From an uncultured Saccharospirillaceae bacterium (GTDB lineage Bacteria > Pseudomonadota > Gammaproteobacteria > Pseudomonadales > Oceanobacteraceae), in NCBI GenBank assembly GCA_947503895.1, contig CANNFT010000003.1, forward strand, positions 496,001 through 560,000: a stretch of DNA of 64,000 bases, read 5' to 3'. Below, piece after piece: positions 47,467-57,424 of the stretch. The number at the start of each line of letters is the position of its first letter. Position 1 is the first letter of the stretch. Made by a program: the position numbers and the translations under genes. Under the pieces are notes generated by a model. That model was not told the DNA's origin. It searched no databases and saw nothing but the letters and a program-made list of their open reading frames with translations.

Positions 47467-47805
47467 TTAAACTGATTCATCTTCACCACAAACAAAATTT
47501 AATTCATTAAATGAAATGCCATTTACACCACTATTGAACTTAGAACCTGCGTAATCTAGGGTCCCATCGTCACAGATCAAATCTCCTGCGGCTAATGAAT
47601 AGGCATTCGCGCTAGACTCCGTTAATGTGCAACTCTCGTCGTGTTTTAAATTAATAGTGTCTTCGACAATTGGGCAAACAGCTGGGATTTTAAGTGAATC
47701 TGACGTATTGCTTAAACCAGTATTGTTTGAGCTGCTAGAGCTGCTACCGCTACCGCCGCAGCCAATTAAAAATAAAGTGATTAAACCCACAGAAATGAAT
47801 TTCAT
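47467..47805 (-). CDS. Small Cys-containing lipoprotein
   Basis: A 112-residue protein with a classic lipobox LIGC (C16) and a long Gly/Ser tether, then a compact domain with four further cysteines (in PAVCPIV, ESCTLTE, LICDD and FVCGED) likely to form disulfides. The family is unknown. It is convergent with the large lipoprotein gene. Glycine after the cysteine suggests outer-membrane placement. Confidence 0.75.
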   Translation of the reverse strand: MKFISVGLITLFLIGCGGSGSSSSSSNNTGLSNTSDSLKIPAVCPIVEDTINLKHDESCTLTESSANAYSLAAGDLICDDGTLDYAGSKFNSGVNGISFNELNFVCGEDESV

Positions 47806-48105
47806 AAATACTCGCTTTTTAACGAAAATAGGATGAACAATTGGTGATGATACTCATTCGAATGGATCTAGGAGCCTAGTGAGCACTTGAATGATACATT
47901 TTCAATTAGATGGCGGATTTTGACATAAAAATTGGGGCGAAGCTAGGGATTGGGTTAATAAATGCTCAATTATAATCCATGAGGCTAGAGTGGCAATTTG
48001 TGTATGTCTGAATGAGACTTGGCCATCGGTAGGACTGAAATCAGGTATCAGTGGTGTTTCTGATGCCTGATTATCATAGGGAGGTTAGAAGTTTTAAGTG
48101 TGCCG
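47806..48105. other. 300-base gap with a long inverted repeat
   Basis: No gene is seen. The notable element is a 13-bp inverted repeat: 48039-48051 pairs with 48060-48072 (one G-T wobble) around an eight-base loop. It lies 34 bases past the end of trhO in its direction of transcription. It lacks a T tract on either strand, so it may stabilise the trhO mRNA end or end it with Rho rather than act as a simple intrinsic terminator. The rest must hold the promoter of the small lipoprotein gene. Confidence 0.6.
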
Positions 48106-49095
48106 TTACTTGCGAGAATTAATTGCTTGCTGCCTTTTTCGCTCTAACTCTTTGGCTTCACGGTGAGATTGCATTACTTTTTGCACATCACCACCAATGT
48201 GCGTTTCTCCACGTGCCTTCGCTAATTGAACTTGCTTCTCTCTCTCTGAAAAGCGGTGCTTTTGTTCTTCTGTTAATTTGTCAAAGCAATATGGGCAGGA
48301 GACACCTTTCTGAAAACGCGCGTCGAGTTTGTCTTCCTCTGTGATAGGCAGACGGCAAGCGTTGCACTGATCATAATGTCCGCGATTTAAATCATGATCT
48401 ACGGTAACGCGATCATCAAAGACAAAGCATTCACCTTCCCACATGGATTCTTCTTTTGGAACGTCTTCTAGGTATTTCAAAATGCCACCTTTCAGGTGGT
48501 ACACCTCTTCAAATCCTTGTTCTTTCATATAAGCCGTCGACTTTTCACAGCGAATACCACCGGTGCAAAACATCGCAACCTTCTTATGCTGCGAAGGACT
48601 CATTTCTTTTTTAACGTAATCTGGAAACTCTCGGAAGGTTTCTGTTTTAGGGTTCACAGCGTTTTTGAAGGTGCCAACTTGGACCTCATAATCGTTACGG
48701 GTATCGACTAGCACGACATTGGGATCACTAATTAAGTCATTCCAGTCTTTAGGGTCGACGTAGGTACCCACCACTTGCTTCGGGTCAATTCCTTCAACAC
48801 CCATGGTGACAATTTCTTTTTTCAGCTTTACCTTCGTGCGTTTAAAAGGCTGGTTGTCTGTATAGGATTCTTTAATTTCGATTCCTGCCAAACGAGGGTC
48901 GCTGTTTAAGAAGGCAAGTAGGGCGTCTATGCCTGCGCGTAGCCCTGATACGGTGCCATTGATACCTTCTTTTGCCAATAACAGCGTGCCGCGTATATCG
49001 TGTTGCTCCATGGTCGCTAACAGGCGGGGTTTGATTTCTTGGTAATCGTCCAACGTGACGAATTTATAGAGCGCGCAAACGATGGTTTGAGCCAT
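48106..49095 (-). CDS. trhO: tRNA uridine-34 hydroxylase (rhodanese-domain protein)
   Basis: A 329-residue YceA/TrhO-family protein. It has an N-terminal acylphosphatase-like domain with KEGINGTV, a rhodanese domain with DTRNDYEV and the active-site loop CTGGIRC (C177, C183), and a C-terminal zinc-ribbon-like part (CNACRLP, CPYC). TrhO makes 5-hydroxyuridine at tRNA position 34, the first step towards cmo5U/mcmo5U. A single-gene unit with a strong hairpin downstream. Confidence 0.94.
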   Translation of the reverse strand: MAQTIVCALYKFVTLDDYQEIKPRLLATMEQHDIRGTLLLAKEGINGTVSGLRAGIDALLAFLNSDPRLAGIEIKESYTDNQPFKRTKVKLKKEIVTMGVEGIDPKQVVGTYVDPKDWNDLISDPNVVLVDTRNDYEVQVGTFKNAVNPKTETFREFPDYVKKEMSPSQHKKVAMFCTGGIRCEKSTAYMKEQGFEEVYHLKGGILKYLEDVPKEESMWEGECFVFDDRVTVDHDLNRGHYDQCNACRLPITEEDKLDARFQKGVSCPYCFDKLTEEQKHRFSEREKQVQLAKARGETHIGGDVQKVMQSHREAKELERKRQQAINSRK

Positions 49096-49358
49096 ATTGA
49101 GTCCTCATTTCTGCCCCCCGGAACGTAAATCCGGAGCAATTTGATGGCGCATTATATGGATTTTAGGCCACTAGAAAACCCCCAGAGCATGCAAAACTGA
49201 AAATACCCGTAGTTTTCAATAGGAAATTGACATAGGTCAGTTTAACCTGCTGGCTACTCCGCTTGAGCACCAGCCTGACGACCCTTGTCCTATTTTCACT
49301 TAAGAGCTGAGGTGTCTGTCAGTTAGACTGCGATGCTCATTTTGCAAGGAGCAAGCAA

Positions 49359-52025
49359 ATGTTAAAAAACAGTCGATACCGGCCGTCAATAAGGATCTTA
49401 TGCCTATTATACCCTTTCAAGTTTTCCCAAATTTCCTACATTAAGTCTATTTTCAGCATATTTGCGCTACTTTCGTTGGCCGCTTGTGGTTCAGGGGGAT
49501 CAGGAAGCGGAGCGGATGAATCGACCATGGATAATGGCTATCGAATCGTTCCTTTCTCGCCGGAAACATGCCAGCAGCATGATGCCCACATTTGGAAAGG
49601 CGGAGAGTGTTTATTAGAAGCAAATCCAACCGTAAAAAACCTTGCGGCGATTCACTCTTTACCCCAACAGGATAAGGATGATGTTATTCGATGGCTGGTC
49701 AGTTTAGAGAAAAAAGCCAATTTACATTCAATCGTACCTAACTGGGATGCCTCAAGTTCAGTGCAATCCGATGCTGAAGATTCGACGCCCTATTTAGATG
49801 AGCATCTACTAAAACAACATGTGGAAAATGGCATCATCAGTGACGGGTCTCGTCATTGGATGTTAGGCGAGGCTGATGTAAACGATTCATTGTATGCAAA
49901 CTTAGTCTTGCAGGAATCGGACTTTTTAAATGGCCAAACCGTCACCCACAAAAAAATTGCGTTGAATATTGATGATGGTATTGCACAGTTATTAATTAAC
50001 GAGAGAGAAATCTACACATTTTCATTAATGCAATCCGTTTCGTTGATCGCGGATATCGCACTAAACACGGTTTCAGATGTCAAGAGTTTTGACATTGATT
50101 ACCGAATGCGTAACGACGGAAATTTTCAAGAATACGACTTTGAATCATTGCTGACTCAAGTTCAGAGTCAATTAGCATTTACCGATGATGGTGCCGAAGA
50201 CCTCGCTCAGTATCTGAATATCTCTATAGAAAACGCGAACCAATATTTCAAAAAAACGATGACACCTTTCACCACAGCACGAGTTAACATTCAAGATGAA
50301 AAGGCGTTTAATTTACATGCTGATGATCCACGATTAGCAAAAAATATTGAAAATACCCCTCCACTTTTTGATAGCCAGATCGAATCCTTAGGTGTTATGG
50401 CTCACATTGATGCCCGCCAGGTTCTAGGTGAAAAAGTCACGCCCATAGAAGTAAAATTGAGTGCTGTGCTGAGTCGTACCGCAGCAGGGCTTTCAACCGT
50501 TCAGGTGGACAGTACATTAAGCGTGCTAGAGCTATCGTCCTATGAAAGAACATTATCAACTTTTACGGATGTCATGATGGCGCGTGCTAATCATATCCGT
50601 AGCGCTTACTCGGAACCCTTCACCCCCGCACTTCCCGATGACGCTGAACGGCATGCACTTGCTTATCAACCATTGCTGTTGCCTTTACTGGTTCATCTTC
50701 CCGAAAAATATGAATCGCCTGTCAATGCCATGCTAGATAATTCGCAGTTAAGTGAATTGTTATTTGAAAAAGTGCATCCGCCATATGCTGGTGACCAAGT
50801 GCCTACATATAAGCAAAGGGTATCAATGATTGGTTGGGATAGTGCTTTAATGGAAGCCATTATTAAATCGTTGCGACCCGATTCCTCAGAAGATTTAATG
50901 AGGTTGGCGATTGAAGAAAGGTTGGGCCAGTTTAGAAACAAAGTAGAGCAAGTGACACAACTGTCAGGCAGTGAATCCAGCTTTATATTAAGTCTGATAG
51001 AACAAATAGAACCCTTACTGTTGGGGCTGGATGAGCATCTGCTGAATGTTTACTTAGAGACTATTGTCAATATCACCACCAAAATGGCCTATCTAAATTT
51101 AAACTTAGAGGAAAACATTACTGTTCAAGAGTTGCACAGCGCTCTGAATAGAGCCGGTTTATGGTTGGCGGAACCATTGAAGGAAGTGCTCAACAAAGTC
51201 TATTCGTTTCAATATGTCAATGATCGATGGAATCCAACCACCACATCTATGATTGCCACTAATGATGTCATATCTTTGCCGGATGCTCTGGATGCATTGC
51301 CCAATGCCAAAACGTTGTTTGCAGAGCATGATGTATTGGCTCAAGAGTTGAACATTCCATTGGCAACCCCTCAATTTTTTTCTAAGCAGTCAGAGCTTGT
51401 TCATAATGAAAAGGTAAAGGATAAAATTGTCACATTAAAGGCGCTTAAATCCTTTTACGTAGAAGATCAACAAAACCAAAAAAACGCAATCTCATTTAAG
51501 CATGACTTCCAGTTGTTATCATCAACTGCCTATAAAGATGAATGGGATGAACACACGTTTGTGCGGTTACAAACGCAACTTCGATTAATATGGCGATCCA
51601 GGTTTTGTACAGACAAGGGTTCTATTTCTGAAACCTGGGCGTGTTATCCCAACAAGGAGTCTTTGTTAAGTAATCAGCTCGGTCAAGGATACTTAGCGGA
51701 TTACGGCAATAATCAAAATCCCTACGTTGATCATGCAGAGCAATTTAAAACCGTACGTGAGTTGAGTGAGCAATTGTATGCTAATGGACTATATGCCTAT
51801 GAAGGTGTGTTACTGTCAAAGTATTACAACGGGAACAATGGTGGTCTTTGGCTGACATGTTCAATCGCTGAAGTAGATGGCTTACTGACAGAGCTGGTCA
51901 ATAAATTATCAGACTTGGTTGATTGGCAAATGGATCACTCTGAAGTGAGTCGGGAGAATATAGCAGAGCGTGCATCCAGAGTAGAGGAGATTAAAGGTAT
52001 TTACGTTACAGAATGCCAAAGCTAA
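49359..52025 (+). CDS. Large orphan lipoprotein
   Basis: An 888-residue exported lipoprotein. An unusually long n-region of about 28 residues precedes the hydrophobic core and lipobox LAAC (C43), then a Gly/Ser tether. The start is supported by AAGGAG eight bases upstream. The mature part is mostly alpha-helical and acidic, with two cysteine pairs near the ends (ETCQQ, GECLL; FCTDKG, WACYP). I recognise no domain or catalytic motif. It stands alone with its own terminator and is convergent with an aminopeptidase gene. Confidence 0.78.
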   Translation: MLKNSRYRPSIRILCLLYPFKFSQISYIKSIFSIFALLSLAACGSGGSGSGADESTMDNGYRIVPFSPETCQQHDAHIWKGGECLLEANPTVKNLAAIHSLPQQDKDDVIRWLVSLEKKANLHSIVPNWDASSSVQSDAEDSTPYLDEHLLKQHVENGIISDGSRHWMLGEADVNDSLYANLVLQESDFLNGQTVTHKKIALNIDDGIAQLLINEREIYTFSLMQSVSLIADIALNTVSDVKSFDIDYRMRNDGNFQEYDFESLLTQVQSQLAFTDDGAEDLAQYLNISIENANQYFKKTMTPFTTARVNIQDEKAFNLHADDPRLAKNIENTPPLFDSQIESLGVMAHIDARQVLGEKVTPIEVKLSAVLSRTAAGLSTVQVDSTLSVLELSSYERTLSTFTDVMMARANHIRSAYSEPFTPALPDDAERHALAYQPLLLPLLVHLPEKYESPVNAMLDNSQLSELLFEKVHPPYAGDQVPTYKQRVSMIGWDSALMEAIIKSLRPDSSEDLMRLAIEERLGQFRNKVEQVTQLSGSESSFILSLIEQIEPLLLGLDEHLLNVYLETIVNITTKMAYLNLNLEENITVQELHSALNRAGLWLAEPLKEVLNKVYSFQYVNDRWNPTTTSMIATNDVISLPDALDALPNAKTLFAEHDVLAQELNIPLATPQFFSKQSELVHNEKVKDKIVTLKALKSFYVEDQQNQKNAISFKHDFQLLSSTAYKDEWDEHTFVRLQTQLRLIWRSRFCTDKGSISETWACYPNKESLLSNQLGQGYLADYGNNQNPYVDHAEQFKTVRELSEQLYANGLYAYEGVLLSKYYNGNNGGLWLTCSIAEVDGLLTELVNKLSDLVDWQMDHSEVSRENIAERASRVEEIKGIYVTECQS

Positions 52026-52080
52026 AGATATGAGTGCTCAGGATCCTACGCATACAAGAATGATTTCTTGAATACTCATA

Positions 52081-52117
52081 AACTGCACAGCACGTTGTTT
52101 GCTGTGCAGTTTTATTT
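52081..52117. terminator. Bidirectional terminator
   Basis: AACTGCACAGCA pairs perfectly with TGCTGTGCAGTT around a seven-base loop and is followed by TTATTT. It lies between the orphan lipoprotein gene and the convergent aminopeptidase gene. Confidence 0.9.
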
Positions 52118-52150
52118 ACGTCAGCGACTGACTATTGCTGGCATGAAGCA

Positions 52151-53506
52151 TTAAAGATACTTCTCTGATAGGAATTGCATGACCGCGCGCATCCCCATCG
52201 CTTCTCCGCCCACCGGCCTGCCGGGTAATTTTCGAGTATTCCACGCCATAACATCAAAGTGCGCCCAGTGCGTTTCTTCACGGACAAATTCTTGTAGGTA
52301 CAGTGCCGCTGTTATGGCACCGCCCATCGGTGTTGCCGCACAGTTTTGAATGTCGGCAATATCGCTCTTTAGCAAATCCCGATAGGGTTTGTGTAAGGGC
52401 AAATTCCAAACAGGATCTTGGGCTTTACTTCCTGCTTGTTGCAGGCCAGTGGCCATATCAGCTTGATTTGTAAAAAAACCGGGGATCTCCGTTCCTAGAG
52501 CAACACGGCAAGCACCTGTTAAAGTAGCAAAATCAATGATCATATCCGGTGATTCAGAGTCTGCTTCGGCTAATGCATCACAAAGTATCAAGCGTCCTTC
52601 TGCATCTGTGTTATCGATCTCAACCATTAGGCCTTTTCGGGTCTGTATGATGTCTCCAGGCCGAAATGCGTTGCCGCTGACCGCGTTTTCAACGGCGGGA
52701 ATCAATACTCGCAGCCTAACAGGCAGCTGGTGTGACATGATGAGCGAGGCCAGTCCCAGTACGTGTGCAGCGCCACCCATGTCTTTTTTCATTAACCGCA
52801 TTGCCGATCCTGGTTTTAGGTCCAGGCCTCCACTGTCAAAACAGACCCCTTTGCCTACGAGCGTTAGCTTAGGATGGTCGATGCTTCCCCAGTGAATATC
52901 GAGCAGGCGAGGCTTGTTTTCGCTAGCGCGCCCTACTGCGTGAATAGTTGGGTAATTATTCGCCAGTAATTCGTCGCCGACTATTTCTGAAAAAGCACCG
53001 TCGAATTGGCGGGCCAAATCTTGTGCAACTTGCGATAGATGCTGAGGCATCATATCGCCAGCTGGCGTGTTGACGAGGTCCCGTACGAGATAGGTGGCTT
53101 CAATGAATTTCTGTGCTTGCTCGACGGTTTCTGAGCTTTCTAGCGTCAATACAGGTAATGGTTTGTCCGATGATACGTAATGCTCATACCGGTAGCCTCC
53201 AAGTCCCCAAGCGATGGCAAAATTGAGGGCGTATTTTGCTGAAATATTCAACAAATACTCCCCAGCAGGCAGCTGCGTAGCCAGGTCTGCGCCTGCAAAA
53301 AAGTCACCTAATGGCGTCACTAACAGGACGCATTCGAGATCACCTTCATGACTCGGCACCAAGCTATGGCCTGTACCGCTGAAGCGTGTAGAAGTCAGCC
53401 ATTTCTGAATGGTGGGTGTTTGTTGGGAGAGCCAGTTTTCGTACTGAGCGGGCTCTAATACGATGAGTGGAGTACCTTGACTACCTGCTTGAATTTGGCC
53501 GGTCAT
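52151..53506 (-). CDS. Leucyl aminopeptidase family protein (M17)
   Basis: A 451-residue cytoplasmic metallopeptidase. The two-metal site is intact: GKGVCFDSGG with K219 and D224, D242 in KKDMGG, and the M17 signature NTDAEGRL with D301, E303 and R305. Such enzymes remove N-terminal residues from peptides using Zn or Mn. It is shorter than E. coli PepA and closer in length to PepB-like members, so DNA-binding functions of PepA are not implied. Monocistronic and convergent with the upstream lipoprotein gene. Confidence 0.9.
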   Translation of the reverse strand: MTGQIQAGSQGTPLIVLEPAQYENWLSQQTPTIQKWLTSTRFSGTGHSLVPSHEGDLECVLLVTPLGDFFAGADLATQLPAGEYLLNISAKYALNFAIAWGLGGYRYEHYVSSDKPLPVLTLESSETVEQAQKFIEATYLVRDLVNTPAGDMMPQHLSQVAQDLARQFDGAFSEIVGDELLANNYPTIHAVGRASENKPRLLDIHWGSIDHPKLTLVGKGVCFDSGGLDLKPGSAMRLMKKDMGGAAHVLGLASLIMSHQLPVRLRVLIPAVENAVSGNAFRPGDIIQTRKGLMVEIDNTDAEGRLILCDALAEADSESPDMIIDFATLTGACRVALGTEIPGFFTNQADMATGLQQAGSKAQDPVWNLPLHKPYRDLLKSDIADIQNCAATPMGGAITAALYLQEFVREETHWAHFDVMAWNTRKLPGRPVGGEAMGMRAVMQFLSEKYL

Positions 53507-53783
53507 GTTATGTGTTTTTCTCTGAGTGAGTCGATTTCGTGAAGTGGTTGATGTAAATGCTAATATAAGGTGTTCAGTATAACTAGACTTCCTGCCTTAA
53601 GTGAATCGGATAATGGCCTAATCAGCCTAAGTTGATACCGCTGCCCACGTATTGAAGCTCTATTCGACCGGTGGTCTAAACTAATACATATCAATACATA
53701 TACATTTGGCTGACTTTCATGCCTTTTTTTAGATCTCAATCGAATAAATTGACCCTAGTAGAGAACGGTTGGCAACACAGATC

Positions 53784-55445
53784 ATGAATCAAAGATTACG
53801 AGGGCTAAGTGGGGCATTGGGTCGCAAGCTTTTGCTGAGCATATTAGCATTTAGTTTTATGATCACGCTGATTACTTCCTGTGTAGTCTTGTACTCAGAT
53901 TATCAGGAAGAGGTGGAAGCACAAAACGCAGACTTGAAACAGCTGGAAGGCGGGTACCTCGAAAGCATCGCTTTGAGTTTATGGGCGTTTGATTCCAATC
54001 AGATAGACTCGCAACTGCGTGGAATAATTAATTTTCCCCATGTCGTATTTGTCAGAGTGACGGCTAGCGGGATATCTGCGACGAAAGGGTCATTAAGCTC
54101 GAGCACGCTTACAAAAAACTATAGTTATGATCTCATTCATTTGGAGGCGGATGAGTCACACCATGTGGGGGTGCTTGAAGTCGTAGTAGATCAAGAAAAA
54201 ATTTATATGACACTGTACAAAAAAGCGGTTGTGATTGTGATCACTCAGTTTTTTAAAACCACGATTGTTTCTTTATTTATATTATTCTTGATGTACACAT
54301 TAGTCACACGGCATTTAACGGATATGGCTGCATGGGCACGAAATTTACGTATTCATGATGAGCTAATTCTAAATCGAGTGCCTAATATCAAAGATGAAAT
54401 AGGTGACGTTGCAGATGCGATCAATCAGCTGCGCTTAAGTATCATATCGGGGCAGAAGCTTACCGAAGATGCTCAAAAACAGCTCGAAGTTGCAAATAAA
54501 GAACTTGAAAGTCGGGTAAATGAACGTACAAAAGACTTATTGAGCGCAATTGATCGCCTTAATACTACGATAGAGGAACTAAAGGCCACGCAATCAAAAT
54601 TAGTCGAAGCTGAGAAAATGGCTTCGCTCGGACAAATGGTAGCCGGTATCGCGCATGAATTAAATACGCCGATTGGAATTTGCATCACAGCTCAAAGCCA
54701 TTTAATTGAAAAAATCGACGACATAAAAGAAAAACAAAAAAACAATACGCTCACCAGAGACGACTTCGATGACTATTTGACGTTAAGTCGCGAAGGGTTG
54801 GATATGCTAAGTGTCAATTTAAATCGATCGAGTGCATTGGTTGCAAGTTTTAAACAATTAGCTGTTGACAGAAAAGATCAGGTGGTTAGTCGGTTCAATA
54901 TTTCTCGGTTAATTAAAGTGGTTGAAGAGGAATTGATGCTGGAGTTGGGTGAAAACCATATCGATATCCAATTGATGTTTGCAGATGACGTCGAGGTTGA
55001 AACTTTTGCCGACCCGCTTAAAAAAGTACTCGAGCATCTTATTCGAAATAGCATGGAGCATGGTTTTAAAGACTCCAAAGGAAGTATATATATCAGTATC
55101 ATTAATGGAGAGGATAGATTGTACATAGACTATCGTGATGATGGCGAAGGCATACCAGAAAATATTCGGGAGCATATTTTTGACCCCTTTGTCACCACCG
55201 AGCGAAAACGAGGGCAAGCAGGTCTTGGACTGCATCTTGTTTATAATCTGGTTACTCAAGTGCTAGGAGGCTCAATAAGCTACGTGGACTCTAAAATGGG
55301 CGCTCATTTTAGTATTGAAATATCAAAGGATATTCATGATAAAGATGTTATTGAGCAGGGTTCTATCAACGCGGGCGCAATTGAATCGACGATTTCAGAA
55401 GAAAATGGACGTCAAGAATCTGACGAGCGTTCCAGTGAAGTCTAA
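53784..55445 (+). CDS. Membrane sensor histidine kinase (first of a tandem pair)
   Basis: A 553-residue kinase. Transmembrane helices lie at about residues 15-38 and 148-173 and enclose a periplasmic domain of about 110 residues; a HAMP-like linker and a coiled coil (about 225-280) follow. The phosphorylated histidine is H291 in AGIAHELNTP, and the ATPase part has RNSMEHG, DDGEGIP and GLGLHL. It ends in a polar tail of about 30 residues absent from its neighbour. ATG 53784 is used; TTG 53769 is in frame. No response regulator lies nearby. The periplasmic domain is not one I recognise. Confidence 0.9.
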   Translation: MNQRLRGLSGALGRKLLLSILAFSFMITLITSCVVLYSDYQEEVEAQNADLKQLEGGYLESIALSLWAFDSNQIDSQLRGIINFPHVVFVRVTASGISATKGSLSSSTLTKNYSYDLIHLEADESHHVGVLEVVVDQEKIYMTLYKKAVVIVITQFFKTTIVSLFILFLMYTLVTRHLTDMAAWARNLRIHDELILNRVPNIKDEIGDVADAINQLRLSIISGQKLTEDAQKQLEVANKELESRVNERTKDLLSAIDRLNTTIEELKATQSKLVEAEKMASLGQMVAGIAHELNTPIGICITAQSHLIEKIDDIKEKQKNNTLTRDDFDDYLTLSREGLDMLSVNLNRSSALVASFKQLAVDRKDQVVSRFNISRLIKVVEEELMLELGENHIDIQLMFADDVEVETFADPLKKVLEHLIRNSMEHGFKDSKGSIYISIINGEDRLYIDYRDDGEGIPENIREHIFDPFVTTERKRGQAGLGLHLVYNLVTQVLGGSISYVDSKMGAHFSIEISKDIHDKDVIEQGSINAGAIESTISEENGRQESDERSSEV

Positions 55446-55676
55446 ATGCTCTAAATGTGACGACAGTAGCGAATTAAATGTTATTTAATTCGATGAGTCT
55501 TTAAATCTTCAACTCCTCGGCCTGAAGGGGCATTCATCAGCCAAGTTCATTCACTCTGTATCACGCTGCTCTTAAATCTCAATCTGCACTACACTAAAAA
55601 CTGGGTAATTACACGTGGCGTTTTTTGGCGACCAAAGTTTTAACAGCATTGACAGAGTAGGCGGACACATTAAAAC

Positions 55677-57245
55677 ATGTTGGTGAACAATACGGGTGTA
55701 TTAGGACGAAAGCTCCTCATTCGAATACTGTTTTTCAGCTTTTTTATTACGCTTGTCACATCTGCTATGGTCATTTACGCCGACTATCGAGAACAGATTC
55801 AGGCACAAAATCAAGCAGTTGATCAGATACAAAATGGTTATATTGAAAGTATATCGCTCAGTTTGTGGGAGTATGATTCTGGCCAAATTGAGCTGCAACT
55901 GGGCGGAATATTAAATTTCCCAACGGTTGTCTATGCCCGGGTGATTTCAGACGGCGGGCTGGAAATATCAAAAGGAAAGCGAATACATTCAGAGCTTGTT
56001 CGTCAATTCACCTACCGTTTACAGTACGAAAGTAGCGGGGCATTCCACTCGGTCGGTGTACTAGAGGTCGTCATTGATCAAGGCGAGATTTATGCCGTTT
56101 TGTATAAAAAAGCAATTATCATCGTACTAACTCAACTTTTAAAAACCCTTGTTGTATCGATGTTTATATTGTTTTTAGTGAATAGCCTCATTACAAGACA
56201 TTTAAATGACATGGCAAAGTGGGCAAATGGATTAAGTATTTTATCACTTGATACATCGCTCACACTTCATCGCGAAAAATCCGAAGATGAACTAAGTAAT
56301 GTGGTGACGGCGATTAATAAGCTTCGTGAAAATTTACAGTTGGGATTATCAGACAAAAATAAAGCGCAAGCAGCATTAGAAGTGGTAAATTCTGAACTTG
56401 AAGAGCGCGTAGAAAAACGAACCAGCGAATTGACGTCCACTGTGGATCAGTTGAGCGAAACGATATCGGAATTAAAATTTACGCAGCACAAGCTAGTGGA
56501 GGCAGAAAAGCTTGCTTCACTGGGACAAATGGTTGCAGGTGTCGCACATGAGTTAAACACGCCGCTTGGAATTGGCATCACGACACAAAGTCATTTAAAC
56601 AAAACATTGTCACAGTTACTGAGCGCAATTGAGGGTGATCCTCAGAATGCTGAGACGATCGAAAAATCAGCCAAGGAACTGAAAGATGGTTTAAAAATTT
56701 TGGAGGATAGTCTATTCCGTGCCAGTGATTTGGTGGGGAACTTTAAAAAGTTGGCAATAGACCGCTCCACACAAATATCCACGCAATTCAGTTTAGTTGA
56801 GCTGATGGAGCGGGTTGAGAATGCAATGGCAATAGAACTGAGCGGGCGTCATTGTGATATTAAGGTGCTTTATGTAGAAGATATTGAAATTATTAACTAC
56901 CCAGAGCCGCTATTTAGTGTGATATCCCAGCTCATTCAAAATAGTCTTCAGCACGGATTTACGAATCAACCGGGTACGATAGTCGTGAGTCTGATTAATT
57001 CAAATTATACGGTGACAATAGACTATCGTGATGACGGTGTGGGCATCACCGAAGATATTAGAACTAAAATATTCGATCCTTTTGTGACGACGGGGCGAGG
57101 AAAAGGTAGAACGGGGTTAGGTATGCACCTAGTTTATAATCTCGTGACACAAATCTTAGATGGGACGATATCGTGCTTAAAATCTGAAAACGGCGCACAT
57201 TTTAGTATAGAGCTCCCTAAGAAAATCTACACTCCCATGCAATGA
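55677..57245 (+). CDS. Membrane sensor histidine kinase (second of a tandem pair)
   Basis: A 522-residue paralogue of the preceding kinase: similar transmembrane layout, similar periplasmic domain (shared YLESIALSLW / YIESISLSLW and LEVVVDQ / LEVVIDQ), and again H291 in AGVAHELNTP, followed by an ATPase domain with QNSLQHG, DDGVGI and GLGMHL. It follows after 231 bases, so it may have its own promoter. No response-regulator gene is in the window. Confidence 0.9.
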   Translation: MLVNNTGVLGRKLLIRILFFSFFITLVTSAMVIYADYREQIQAQNQAVDQIQNGYIESISLSLWEYDSGQIELQLGGILNFPTVVYARVISDGGLEISKGKRIHSELVRQFTYRLQYESSGAFHSVGVLEVVIDQGEIYAVLYKKAIIIVLTQLLKTLVVSMFILFLVNSLITRHLNDMAKWANGLSILSLDTSLTLHREKSEDELSNVVTAINKLRENLQLGLSDKNKAQAALEVVNSELEERVEKRTSELTSTVDQLSETISELKFTQHKLVEAEKLASLGQMVAGVAHELNTPLGIGITTQSHLNKTLSQLLSAIEGDPQNAETIEKSAKELKDGLKILEDSLFRASDLVGNFKKLAIDRSTQISTQFSLVELMERVENAMAIELSGRHCDIKVLYVEDIEIINYPEPLFSVISQLIQNSLQHGFTNQPGTIVVSLINSNYTVTIDYRDDGVGITEDIRTKIFDPFVTTGRGKGRTGLGMHLVYNLVTQILDGTISCLKSENGAHFSIELPKKIYTPMQ

Positions 57246-57362
57246 TGCGGTACTCGATTGGTTAATATGCAATCTTAAATTATGAATGTGTCGGAAGGGT
57301 ATGGCGGGTGGATAATTAAAAGTAAGTTTTTCTAAGAGAAGAAGCGGGTGAGGTGATCTAAT

Positions 57363-57390
57363 AAAGCAGTGGTGTTTTCACCACTGCTTT
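57363..57390. terminator. Bidirectional terminator
   Basis: A perfect 12-bp palindrome, AAAGCAGTGGTG with CACCACTGCTTT around TTTT. It lies between the second histidine kinase gene (plus) and the convergent solute-binding protein gene (minus), with moderately T-rich sequence on both sides. Confidence 0.85.
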
Positions 57391-57424
57391 CATTTGTTTT
57401 CGTAAATCCTACGATCAGACAATC

